Origin: Sipunculus nudus
Lineage: Eukaryota; Annelida; Sipuncula; Golfingiida; Sipunculidae
DNA: 64,000 nucleotides
Direction of reading: 5' to 3'
Assembly (NCBI GenBank): GCA_026874595.1
Contig: CM049313.1
Span: 14,627,508 to 14,691,507, forward strand
The notes beneath the pieces were generated by a model, which saw only the letters and a list, made by a program, of their open reading frames with translations, ran no database searches and had not been told where the DNA came from. How positions within the stretch are numbered: the stretch's first letter is position 1; every line of letters starts with the position of its first letter. The position numbers and the translations under genes are program-made. Below are positions 51,201 to 59,289 of the stretch, piece by piece.

Positions 51201-52594
51201 GAAGTGGTAAACTATGCCTGGAAGACACCAGGATTATTACGTGTAAGCTGCTGCCACGTAAGCCGAAACCGGAATTGAATTCTGCAGATGTACCTAGTAC
51301 AAAAAACATAAAAAATATGGTTCTCAGGCACCGCCCGCATCAATTTTAAACCCCCGCATCAAAAATTTTTATTTTGATTTTCAATAGAAACTTACGAATT
51401 TTGTGCGGCAACCGCTCGGACATTTCTTTCAAGGAGATAAAATCATACAATTCTTTGTTTATGTAGGGCTTTTACTTGTTTAGCAAACTAAATATGTTAT
51501 TTTCATGCTTTTCCCTAATCATTTGCCATTTATATCGAAACATACCAAAAAATTAAAAATAAAAAAACCGCCCGCCCGCATTGATTTCTGAAAAAAAGTG
51601 CTTGAGAACCATACCTTTTTTTATTTTGGCCTTAGTTAAGCAAACTTTAAAGATTGAGTCGGTTACATCCACCAAAAATCATCTGTTGAAAATGTGTTAT
51701 AAAAAGTAACAGAATTTGTTACTTTGTTACTCAGAGACTTTCTGTCTTTTTATGTGGGAAAATGCATCACTGCTCGAAGCTTTTTATGGTCCATCATATT
51801 GTTATCGAATACATGCTAACAGTGACATCGAAGCACATTTGAAGTATAAAGAAACTGAAAATATACCTTTAGAGAGGACATTTGAGTTATTGCCTCCGCC
51901 AGGAGGGTGTGAGTTCATCTCAGCTCAAATGTATGTGTTTATTTGCATTACAGCTCGTGCAATCTTGAAGGAATCTTATGAAATATTTATGGTATTTTGG
52001 GAACTGACCAATGAAAAAAGGTTAGATTTAGGTGTGGATCCGGAGCAGGATCCGGTTTCAGGAGCGCCGTCAAGGAATATTTACAAATGTGTATTATCTA
52101 ATGCACGAATGAACCTGTAATTTATAGGCTAATTAGGTTAATGCACACACGATTTTTGGGCATCCCACAATTTGCATTCCTAAGAATTTGCATTCCTTCT
52201 TATTGATTTTATGTATCTTAAATATTTAAAAAATATGCCTTTTAATTTATTTTGAATATTTGAAAACAAGTAATTATTTCAGTGAAGCACTTTATGCCAG
52301 CATTAAAAAAAATACCTTTTAGTACAAGATGTCAGTCTTAAATGGTTTCAGTATGATGTATAGGGTACTTGGTTTTATATATATATATACATCCGGTTTA
52401 AAGTGCTTTATGGCCTTCAGGCAAGACCAGTGTGATATAACACTGAACTAAAAAAACACTGTACATTCACTACGGACTCTTTCACGGGAAGCGACCCGAT
52501 CATGCATAATGTGAATTCACCTGATGATCGGATCGCATCCCGTGAAACAGTCTGTTGTGAATTTACAGTGTTGTTTTTCTTCAGCGTTTTATAT

Positions 52595-52686
<92 letters not shown>

Positions 52687-55600
52687 CAAAGCATGCATTT
52701 GTTGTTCAGCGCCTTAGAATTTGTTAACACAATAGGAATACCTTTATACCAATTTATGAATGTAAAGTAAATGTAAAATACCGTACGATGGAAATTTAAC
52801 AGGTAATTTTTAAAGTAGCCATTTTCTAAATTTATGCATATCATATGATTCCAATCTTCAACAGATCGAGCGTATTTTGAAAAGTATATATTTTAAAATG
52901 TAATAGTTTAAACACAACAAAATAAGAGGTTAGACCTTACACCTTCACACTAAGGGTATGAAATGGCGCAGTGGCACACTAGGCAGACCTTATAAAATAT
53001 AGGAAAAGGTCTTAATATCTGCCTACAGTTTAAGGGAGTTATTGCCATTTTTGTTGGAGGAATAGTTGAAAAAAATCTATGCACGGTTCGTAAGATCGTT
53101 CTACAAGTTATTTTACCGACAATCGACACATTTGTAGCCCGTTTACTAGCTGAGTTTTCTGACATTTATCTGTGCAATTCATAATCAACTGATTTTCAGT
53201 AGAGCCATTGTCCGGTTATGTTACACTTTCATTTTAAGATCATGTAGATTGAGTAATACTGAAGAACTGCCCTGTGGAAGAGATGCACGACCATGGAATA
53301 TAACCTTCCCATTTAGCCTGCAAGGCGCTCACCTTGAGCATGCGCCAACCGTGAAAAATCTCGCTGAGATCATTTTCAGCACGATCTTCTGGCTTTGAGT
53401 CGTAGCTGTGTTCTACCACTCAGAAGACAATGCAAGTTAACATCAACATATTAATATCAATAATAATTTAAAAGTCAACTTACATAATTATTTTCGGCAG
53501 CGGTAGCTCCCGGGGAAAATGGGGCCGTAATCGCTGGACGAGTGTCGGTTGTTTCCTCTTGAGTTGTTTCCCGTGTTGTAGTACTCACTTCAAGCGTATA
53601 GTTTGTTGGATGGTACGTCGAACCCCTGGTTGTATCATTTTCTGGGGAACTGGATGATTCATTTTTCGAGGCATTTGCGGCAGTGGTTGCAGCATTTCTG
53701 GTGGCGTTTTCAGTGGAATTTGTCGACATCTTCATAGAAAAAAATTACTGTTTACAAGAGTGTCGCTATAATAAAAGTAAATTTTTTATATAACGCAATT
53801 CATTCGAATGAATTGAGTAATAGCATACATAACAATTTGATAAATTAAATCAAAAGCCAGTTAATTTCATTATATTAATACCGTAAGTTATTTAAAGGTC
53901 GACTTACATAATTATTTTCGACAGCGGTAGTTCCCGGGGCTGATGGGGCAGTAATCGCTTAAAGAATGTCGGTTTTTTCCTCTACAGTTGTTTCCCTTGT
54001 TGCAGTACTCACTTCAGGCCCATAATTTGTTGGATGGTAGGCCGATTCATTGGTTGTAGGTTCATCGTCGGTTATTGGCGACGTCTTCATAGTAAATAAA
54101 TTAGCTGTCTACAAACGTGCCATGATTTTAAAAAAACTTCATGATATTTTTATATATCAGAATGACTTCTAATAATTTATATATAAATGCGTACATTACC
54201 ATAAGATAAAAGGGCTTCTGCCTACACACCAAAATACTTGCCATACGTCGGGTATTCATGTTTATCTTCCCGTGTACTTTCAAAACAGTATGTTTCTTTA
54301 CCTCTTTACAGTACCTGTTGGCAGCCAATGACTTAAAGGGGCTTATTTCCATATCTGACGCCTATTAACTAAAGAGAATCCCTTGAACCTTTCAGAAAAT
54401 AGCCCAAGAAACGCCGATCCCACGCAGACTGTTAGTATGTTTATATCAATGTGTTTGTAACATTTGGCAGTCTAGCAACACACATTCAACAAGGACATCT
54501 GGCGGCAAAGTATTGTGAAGGGCGTTCTGTCGGCAGATAGTGAATTTTTAGTTTTCGCACATATGCAGCTGGCCATTACAGTTTTTCATCTGTTTGTCAA
54601 CAACTGGCGCATGAAAACGTATTTAGTGAATAGTATAGTATTTGCGTAGTTGAAAAAGATCATACATCCGTCACAGAGGCAATATAATTTTTTTTTTCTT
54701 AATAGGAATAACCTACATCTCATCGGAAATCATATAAAATCTATGGTAAATGTAGGTAAGTAGCTGACTTTAATAATACAACCCACAATTATTTAAAAGA
54801 TGTGAGTATTGTGCTTTATGGGCAGTAATACGAGATTTTTAGAATAGCGAATGAGCGAGGGAGTCAATCCACCTACCTAGGTCTAGAAACTTTTCAAAAA
54901 TTTAGGCTGTCATGTTACAAAATGTAATATTTATAAAAGCATCATGATGCAAAATCCGGGTTTTTTTAACACTTTGCGCCTATTTTTTTCTATATCCAAG
55001 AGGGTAAGGTCGAAACAGGGGGAAGCGCCCACTCCCCCAAATCCGCAAGACATCGCAACATGAATAGGCGTGTTTTACAACCGCTTTTGCCTAGTTACGC
55101 ACAGATAAATTGTAAATTAGATTTGCAGCCTTGATGTATATTTACCAAATGGGTGAGTGAAAGGAATAGCTTAGAAATTGATATATCAAGTGGCCTATTA
55201 ATACAGTTTTAAATAATGAAGTTTATATTTGATATTATGTTTACGTATTTAATTGACAAAACCTAATCTCTAGATATACACAGAGCGGACCCAAACGGAC
55301 CGGCCTACTCAGTACCGATTTGAAATATGATAAAAAAATAAAAATGGCTAGGTTCGCTAAAGACTAAGTGCCGCAAATTCGGATTCAAGTCTGTCATGTC
55401 CGATCTTGTCTCGCCCGCTCTGCGTGTGCCCTGCTTGATTAAATTTAGGTAACAATAATGGATAGTGCGAAACATTAAGATGACAGATTAAAACATACAC
55501 CATGTTCCAATATATCATCAGTGTTGAAGAAGTTGGCATTTTTAACTGTTTATTGGTGGTATAGGTGTTAAAATGTCAATCAGTATGTAATAATAATTAG

Positions 55601-56416
55601 AAAAAAATGCTTCATCCATTGTTAATAAGGGGGTATGAGACAGGTAGGATGGAATGGAGAAAAGATTTTATTTTTGTTTAAACGTTTGAATTTACAGTGC
55701 TCTAATGAAGATTATAATCGTAATAAAAATATGAAAAAGAAACGTAGGAAAGATTGGGAGTCCAGATTAAAAATAAGCTCTGCAAAGTTAGCTCCTTTTA
55801 GTCTCAAGTGATCGACTGTAAACAGGGATCATGTGACTGATCACATGATACTAACCCAACCTACATGGGGAATGTGTTTGTTTTAAAAATATCCTTTTTA
55901 AATGTTGTTACAAAAAAAATAAGCAAAATAATATGTACCTTCCAAATGTTAGCAAGTTTAATATACACAGCTGCGTAAACATTTACTAATAAAAGGACTT
56001 ACTGTTGTCGTGCCATTTTGTTCTGGAGCAGCTCTTTTTTTCCGGATGTGAACTTCCGGAATTCCATCATCTTCTTTATCATCAACACCAGCCCCTCCAT
56101 GATACAATGTATCATAGTAACTTTCTTCATCCTCAACAAAGTTACCTGAACCGACAGCAATCTCCTCATATGTTTCTTCAAATGAGTTCCAGAATACTTC
56201 ACGCTTTCTCCGCCTGGCCTTCGGTGCAGTCCGGGTACTGGACAAATCGTCAGCGCCCGAGTTGTCTGCAGAGCCGGAGTATAACTGAGATTTCAATGTT
56301 TTTTCGAAGTTAATAATGGCCGCGTCGAGATCTTCATCCCTGGCTGCTTTGCTACGGCGGAACTGGTTGACATTACAGATGGTCACAGCTGGAAAGTCCA
56401 GTTCCTCTACATGCAC
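33230..56416 (-). CDS. DEG/ENaC/ASIC-family sodium channel subunit (12 exons; N-terminal exon not in view)
   Basis: The family forms trimeric, amiloride-sensitive, Na+-selective plasma-membrane channels gated by protons, peptides, mechanical force or proteolysis. Joined exons: 56416-56003, 53729-53484, 43864-43656, 43231-43128, 42009-41846, 41093-41001, 38806-38701, 38245-38170, 37813-37756, 36123-36053, 34979-34904, 33385-33230. All boundaries are GT-AG and all phases agree, giving 590 residues. Order: post-TM1 FPAVTICNVNQF (residues 8-19), furin-bracketed acidic tract (73-128), Asn/Ser/Thr-rich segment (139-220), CTYNGETCSP and YGNCYTFNAG (finger/palm), GVRVLIHSQ, the RLRYPYKSNC segment, thumb motifs CLRSC and CKCGDASLP, CHCPLRC, palm strand, then LLGDIGGQLGLWIGMS with the G-x-S filter and TM2, and a ~20-residue tail. 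Full members run about 500-700 residues with an N-terminal HG motif and TM1; those are missing here. Which ligand gates it cannot be told. Confidence 0.93.
33490..34290 (-). pseudogene. Ladder of decayed TM2-exon copies
   Basis: At least five segments on the minus strand repeat the exon's acceptor plus its first ~60 bases. Start points are 33575, 33770, 34050 and 34198, with weaker ones near 33650 and 33960. The 33575 copy reads LENLFWDNGDQLGL then stop. The 33770 copy reads LENLLGDTGGQLGRWVWMS then stops. The 34050 and 34198 copies, 148 bp apart, read LELLFDLGVQLGLWCG and a near-identical relative. Each retains an AG acceptor, but none keeps the TM2 helix. Confidence 0.85.
34470..34590 (-). 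other. Coding-like fragment in the last intron, unassigned
   Basis: Within the minus ORF 34322-34645, the part reading PKSQPEWMPSYKWPATLGQG is unusually protein-like for this AT-rich DNA. It is preceded by an acceptor-like cttcaaaacag at about 34594 and followed by a GTAACG donor-like site near 34480. I do not recognise the family, and the frame bears no relation to the channel. It may be an exon relic from another gene or chance. Confidence 0.3.
34904..34979 (-). CDS. Exon 12: palm strand leading to TM2
   Basis: Acceptor ttgtcttccag and donor GTGCGT. Encodes (R)DNFLKIEVYFKELIYHKLTEVPAYE, shown as DNFLKIEVYFKELIYHK plus LTEVPAYE. This corresponds to the conserved l-x-V-Y-F-x-x-L strand of the family. 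Phase 2 in, phase 0 out. Confidence 0.93.
34980..36052. other. Intron 11 of channel gene
   Basis: About 1.07 kb with no repeat or ORF of note. Confidence 0.5.
36053..36123 (-). CDS. Exon 11: thumb-palm linker helix
   Basis: Acceptor ttgcatttcag and donor GTAGGC. Encodes ELLKEQFSRRDTKLREALKN, then HTM and part of the Arg completed by exon 12. It is a charged, helix-prone segment. Phase 0 in, phase 2 out. Confidence 0.9.
36350..36970 (+). repeat. Two diverged ~310-bp tandem units in intron 10
   Basis: cttatatctgacactaatatct (two runs) with ccgctagagggcgctgcact at 36412 recurs as ccgctagggggctctgcact at 36713. The block ending gtcagtatgtctgttt near 36555 recurs at 36878. A weaker third echo is near 37020-37200. 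Confidence 0.7.
36971..37755. other. Remainder of intron 10
   Basis: Three overlapping plus-strand ORFs (37220-37737) oppose the gene and show no known domain. They resemble the degenerate repeat DNA just before them. Confidence 0.45.
37756..37813 (-). CDS. Exon 10: thumb base, SxWP motif
   Basis: Acceptor gatttgtttcag and donor GTAAAT. Encodes ENFYSTTISASDWPGEKFE after a split Arg. The Y-x-x-T-I-S-x-S-x-W-P pattern is a family signature. Phase 2 in, phase 0 out. Confidence 0.95.
38170..38245 (-). CDS. Exon 9: cysteine-rich thumb, CHCPLRC
   Basis: Acceptor aatattttag and donor GTAAGA. Encodes LECIRKVDRWLKIGQVKCHC then PLRC and part of an Arg. The closely spaced cysteines match the thumb disulfide ladder. 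Phase 1 in, phase 2 out. Confidence 0.95.
38701..38806 (-). CDS. Exon 8: thumb, CLRSC and CKCGDASLP
   Basis: Acceptor caaatcaaaacag and donor GTATGT. Encodes ACLRSCSQRHKMDECKCGDA then SLPIVGKTPVCNDTN. The C-x-x-x-C and C-x-C-G-D motifs are diagnostic. The longest ORF here (38554-38907) is the wrong frame. Phase 0 in, phase 1 out. Confidence 0.95.
38807..41000. other. Intron 7 of channel gene
   Basis: About 2.2 kb. Two similar stretches (40260-40330 and 40375-40450) share atggtaggaatgatgga, then cttcaagg.ttttgtt, then aaacaatgaa; this is a ~120-bp tandem pair. Short ORFs are unconvincing. Confidence 0.5.
41001..41093 (-). CDS. Exon 7: RLRYPYKSNC segment
   Basis: Acceptor ttattttctag and donor GTAGGG, exactly 31 codons, phase 0 both ends. 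Encodes SSVDRLRYPYKSNCSDGTGQ then EILYNKHYSVS. This joins ISMRM of exon 6 to ACLRSC of exon 8, matching the family's R-L-P-x-P-Y-x-x-N-C region. Being symmetric, the exon could be skipped or duplicated without breaking frame. Three decayed tandem copies lie immediately upstream. Confidence 0.93.
41141..41580 (-). pseudogene. Three-plus decayed tandem copies of exon 7
   Basis: Units repeat about every 147 bp, each with exon-like and intron-like parts. Copy at ~41238-41146 reads SRVHRLHYPYNSNCSG then TGA. Copy at ~41383-41291 has a good ttccag acceptor and reads SRVDRLHYPYNSKGSDGTGQ, losing the cysteine but no stop within the exon-like part. Copy at ~41513-41436 has lost about 12 bases, reads SRYPYNSKCSDGTGQ and meets TAG. 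A partial end lies near 41550-41580. None retains the GTAGGG donor; the position reads tcaacat. Confidence 0.92.
41846..42009 (-). CDS. Exon 6: GVRVLIHSQ palm segment
   Basis: Acceptor atatatttctatag and donor GTAAGA. Encodes FMVTLYIEQQEYVAALSPAA then GVRVLIHSQDVQPFPEEEGI then DISPGQKTTISMRM. The G-x-R-V-L-I-H and F-P-x-x-x-G motifs are classic for the family. Phase 1 in, phase 0 out. Confidence 0.96.
42010..43127. other. Intron 5 of channel gene
   Basis: About 1.1 kb of AT-rich DNA with no recognisable repeat or coding element. Confidence 0.5.
43128..43231 (-). CDS. Exon 5: YGNCYTFN segment
   Basis: Acceptor cttctgactgtacag and donor GTAGGT. Encodes NFKGLNHHRYGNCYTFNAG then VNQTILKSSKPGPMY. 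The G-N-C-Y-T-F-N sequence is a near-invariant family motif. Phase 2 in, phase 1 out. Confidence 0.96.
43656..43864 (-). CDS. Exon 4: finger domain, CTYNGETCSP
   Basis: Acceptor ctttttttttccag and donor GTAAGT. Encodes 69 codons plus two bases, starting SPADDYYDPYINLTGKHWFT and ending DFIQECTYNGETCSP. The C-x-Y-N-G-x-x-C-S-P motif is diagnostic. One N-glycosylation sequon (NLT) and another (NLS) are visible. Phase 0 in, phase 2 out. Confidence 0.95.
44441..44484. repeat. (CT)n microsatellite
   Basis: Uninterrupted CT dinucleotides, about 21 copies. Confidence 0.97.
46760..48310 (+). mobile_element. 5'-truncated CR1/L2-like LINE, RT remnant
   Basis: Reading in shifting frames gives FSKVFDSVNYAILFDKLYKY, KWFISYLSNRRE, a QCGVLQG-like tract near 46938, then FANDSVFVIGRN...LSKLVQWLNANKLTFNAKKT, and later IEVWGSAGL...RLQNRVIRMITSSQYNSHT. 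These are reverse transcriptase palm and C-terminal motifs of CR1/L2/Jockey-type elements. The catalytic F-A-D-D is FAND, and stops and frameshifts break the frame. It lacks the 5' half and ends near an (ATT)n tract (48193-48236) and an AATAAA (48289). It sits antisense to the host gene. Confidence 0.85.
47335..47470 (-). mobile_element. SINE (family 2) nested in the LINE
   Basis: On the minus strand it contains cgctagtgaagcttgctttg (47412-47431 reversed), gctagcgaagcggttggt and ggttataatcc as a degraded B box. It matches 27735-27835. It interrupts the LINE's RT after the LDKRSIN segment, so it inserted after the LINE. Confidence 0.6.
51000..51250 (+). mobile_element. tRNA-derived SINE (family 1), best copy
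   Basis: A box-like tatgggtagagca (51008) and an excellent B box gagttcgaatctc (51046) are about 38 bases apart, followed by cagccgaggcggagagatttt. The body continues with gcttacgggttttcctcgg (51137) to about 51250. Related minus-strand copies are at 15435-15570 and 53290-53425. Confidence 0.7.
51890..52200 (+). mobile_element. CCTCCGCC-type interspersed repeat, second copy
   Basis: It starts ttgcctccgccaggagg and carries gctcgtgcaatctt, ctgaccaatgaaaaaaggtt and gatttaggtgtggatccgg, then ggaatatttacaaatg. It parallels 7594-7960. The 134-residue ORF 51716-52120 runs through it and is not a host gene. Confidence 0.65.
52597..52682. repeat. (AT)n microsatellite
   Basis: About 86 bases of nearly pure alternating AT. 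A shorter run is at 52375-52390. Tyr-Ile ORFs here are artefacts. Confidence 0.97.
53290..53425 (-). mobile_element. tRNA-derived SINE (family 1) remnant
   Basis: Minus strand reads tgagtggtagaacacagct (A-box-like), gaagatcgtgctgaaaatga where the B box should be, and ctcagcgagatttttcacgg. The B box is eroded. It lies 60 bp beyond exon 3's donor, inside intron 3. Confidence 0.55.
53484..53729 (-). CDS. Exon 3: Asn/Ser/Thr-rich insert, 82 residues
   Basis: Acceptor taatttttttctatgaag and donor GTAAGT, phase 0 both ends. Encodes a low-complexity stretch with six N-glycosylation sequons (NST, NAT, NAS, NES, NDT, NYT) and many Thr. This is mucin-like and unusual between the furin sites and the finger core. 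An ATG lies just inside the acceptor, so the reading could be mistaken for a gene start; frame continuity with exons 2 and 4 argues for an internal exon. Confidence 0.85.
53908..54084 (-). pseudogene. Tandem copy of exon 3 with in-frame stop
   Basis: It has the same acceptor context (ctatgaag in the parent, ttactatgaag here) and the same GTAAGT donor. It is 177 bp and keeps phase 0 at both ends. The frame reads YHPTNYGPEVSTATRETT then EEKTDIL and TAA, where the parent has DTRPAI. After the stop it continues AITAPSAPGTTAVENNY, close to the parent. The N-terminal sequon-rich third is missing. If spliced in, it would truncate the protein. Confidence 0.85.
54100..54954. other. Part of intron 2, unassigned
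   Basis: AT-rich, with a minus ORF at 54128-54352 that shows no domain. No repeats recognised. Confidence 0.45.
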
Positions 56417-57575
56417 CTGTAATAGAAAATGATATAATGGTATTCGGAAAAAAAAATACCTGAGTATTCAGTCAAGGGGCAAGAATGCTATATCGGGTAT
56501 TTATACTGAGAATATGACGTTATGACCACAGGTTTAAAGAGACTTTCGTGTATGGAAGTTATGAGTCTGTTGTTATTTTATAACCAGCTGCTCATTGTAA
56601 GCTGTCTTTCCAATTATAGTTAGATTCCCCTACATGTATATAATATACATTTCATTACATTTCATGACACACTACATACAAAATTTTAGATTATTAGAGA
56701 AATCCAGAGGAAATAAATTATAATAATGATATGTAAATAAATATCAGGAAATGGCTTTTTTGGGCGTTCAATCTAAAATGGTAATGGATAATCTGGAATT
56801 GGTTCCAAATAACCCTCGGGTAATCTGAAAGAGCTACAAAGCATCCTGAAGCTTAAGATAATAATAAAGATTTATCTGCATCCATACAATTACCTTGCTA
56901 GTTCACAAAGATTTTATTTGCAGGGAGTGTGCGGAAAAGGAGAGAGAGAGCTAGTGTGAAAGAGGCGAATAAGGCTGGGTCTTGAGGCAGTTGCGCCTTT
57001 CAATTTCACCGATCCGTACTAAGATTTTTTTTTTCTACTTTTGATCATGGCAAATCCTTCCACAAAACTTCATAAAAAAATTACTGGGAACTTCGAAATA
57101 TTTGGTTCGGAAAAGCACCCCCCTCCCCCCTCCCCCCCCCCCCCCCCACACACACATAAACAAACCCGAATGATCACTTAACCTCTTGCCACCTTCAATG
57201 ATAATTTGGAAATTCCGATTGAACGAAGGAATCACGTGACTGATAACAATTATAATTAATTAAAATGTAATTATGATTGATTTTACAACTGTATGAATTT
57301 TTTACACTGATCTCTTTTTTTTTGGTCAAACCAATGTTTAGGCGTCATAAATATTAGTGCATTCGAAATGTATCGATCACATTACAATTACTATGAGAGA
57401 TTAAATTTATCAGTAACCTTTAGACCTTATAAAAAAGACAATAGGTCATAACAATTGAAATAACTATTGAAATTTTTATCTGAGATGACTTTCAGTGATG
57501 CTGAACTGTAGCGATCAACTTTTGTCCGCCGTCCTCCCTCGGCCGTCCGGTTGATCATCAGCACGGGACAAATCA
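54955..57575 (+). repeat. Source copy of the duplicated exon-2 block
   Basis: Collinear with 2625-5270. It holds working exon 2 and about 1 kb of intron on either side. A long C tract (57118-57148) is specific to this copy. Confidence 0.88.
56003..56416 (-). CDS. Exon 2: post-TM1 motif and furin-bracketed acidic tract
   Basis: Acceptor ttctattacag and donor GTAAGT, 138 codons, phase 0 both ends. The first codon GTG continues from an upstream exon and is not a start. Residues 5-19 carry ELDFPAVTICNVNQF, the family signature just after TM1. RRRKR ends at residue 72 and RKKR ends at residue 128, both furin-like. Between them lie 56 residues rich in Glu, Asp and Tyr. An unspliced reading continues past the donor to 55958 and stops. 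Confidence 0.95.
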
Positions 57576-59289
57576 TTACCGCTCGAACTTCTAAATGAAC
57601 ATCCAGAGAGGTCAATGAAAATCTCCTTGGAAACCTGATAATTAGGTCTCTTTGACCTATATCCTCGTGCCCTAAGATCAATTAACATTTGATACAAAAC
57701 CTCCAGTATCTCGATAATTTATGGAATAATATGTCATGATTTTTGTTTAACTAACTGAAAGCTGCATAAGACTGACGGCGAGCGAGATATTAGGAAATAT
57801 TTTACATGGTTTGACATGTTCATAGATACGGGTGTCTATTCAGATTGGGATCAAGACCTTTTTAGGAGAATGCCATTGAACTTGAAAATATCTTGTTGAA
57901 AAACAAACGAAAGAATTATTGAAGAAAATGACACGTGAGTCTGGTATCACCATATTTTAAACTTTTCTCGTTCCATGCCTCATTGCCACTTGACAGTAAT
58001 GTGCGCATTGTAGGTCACATCTAAAGGTCAGATTTCTTTTATTTATGTACATGCATTGATATGGATTATAGAATGAAGTCTATTCAAATTTGGATCACGA
58101 CTTTATCATGAGAAAAACAAACAAAAGCATTTATTTCTTTAGATGGATATATTTTTAAAATAAATCAATAAGATATATGCTAGATGGTAAGTTTTGCCAG
58201 AGTTCGTGATTCACTGATCTTGACCTTTGTGTTCAATGTCAAATCTGCGGAAACTTATGTTTTTTGTAAACTCCAATACTTTTTTTACCCTACAGATTTC
58301 ATACATGTTTAAAGACTGGTAACCGCGAGCATTGTGTTCAAGGTAAAATCTGTGAATATAAAGGATTTTTCTTAACACCATCACTTTTTCAATAACTGCA
58401 ATAAAATCATTTTTGTGATTTTCTCCCGACAAGGCGGAGACAACCACTCATTAGAATAGATATTTCTAGTTTTTGATTGATTTTGGTAGGATAACACTAA
58501 ATCTACGTTATCAGTTCCCATGGGGCTAAGTGGCAGCGGTGGAAAAGGCCTGATAAGACCACCGTTTAATTGTTGGTGCCATGGTGGAGGTATGCGGTCT
58601 ACTGAGAGCCATTTTGGTTCATCGATGCGGTTAATCTAACAATAAGTAGTTGTAAGATATATCCGAACATTCGATTATTGATCAAGGGCTTTATTCTTTA
58701 CATAAACAGAGTCAGACTTAAATACTGTTTAAGTGTATGATAACATATTTATACCCTTCCAGTTAAGCAAACTCCAACCATTACAGCATCAGCACGTGCT
58801 GGCAAACAGTGACTCTTTGCTTTAGAATGTTTGTTTAGAATTCTGCTTTAATTAAATGATTTGGGCGTATCCCAAAAAGCGTTATTCCGCTCATATTTTG
58901 CCGATACATGCCAGTACCTAAACAGTCAGTTAGTTCACCAGTCTCTCTGTTAATTTCCCCAGTTGCATCCATAACTCCTTAATAGAGAGAACTGTATTCT
59001 CCGGAACCACCAACAGTGCTTTTAACTGTCTTTACGTATTGTAAATGTAGCCCAAAATAGCGCGTTTGTTCATCGTCTTTTATATTTATACACTATTAAA
59101 ATTCCATATTTTTCGAAAGTATAATCTCTCTGTCAATATTAGCTTTATGTCCTTTCTTTGTTTTGTATAATGATGCACTACTGTTTTTCTTTGTTAGGCC
59201 GCCAACGCTAAGAAGAAAATGCTATGATCCATTAATGTGAATATACTTAGATGACATTTTATTGTATAGAACCAATGATTACTTCCATA

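Larger units (their letters stand above)
43865..53483. other. Intron 3 of channel gene, ~9.6 kb
   Basis: The largest intron. It holds a (CT)n tract, a CR1/L2-like LINE with a nested SINE, another SINE and an interspersed repeat, listed separately. Stretches 44485-46760 and 48311-50999 show no further gene; a long C run lies at about 50285. Around 50580-50900 there are many short cgac/gtcg motifs (cgactacttta, cgacttcttgcgacttg), suggesting a decayed non-autonomous element. Confidence 0.6.

Noticed and set aside
51716-52120. 134-residue ORF as a gene
   Set aside because: Its C-terminal part is the CCTCCGCC-type interspersed repeat, with the same Arg-Leu-Asp-Leu...Val-Asp-Pro reading at 7594-7745.
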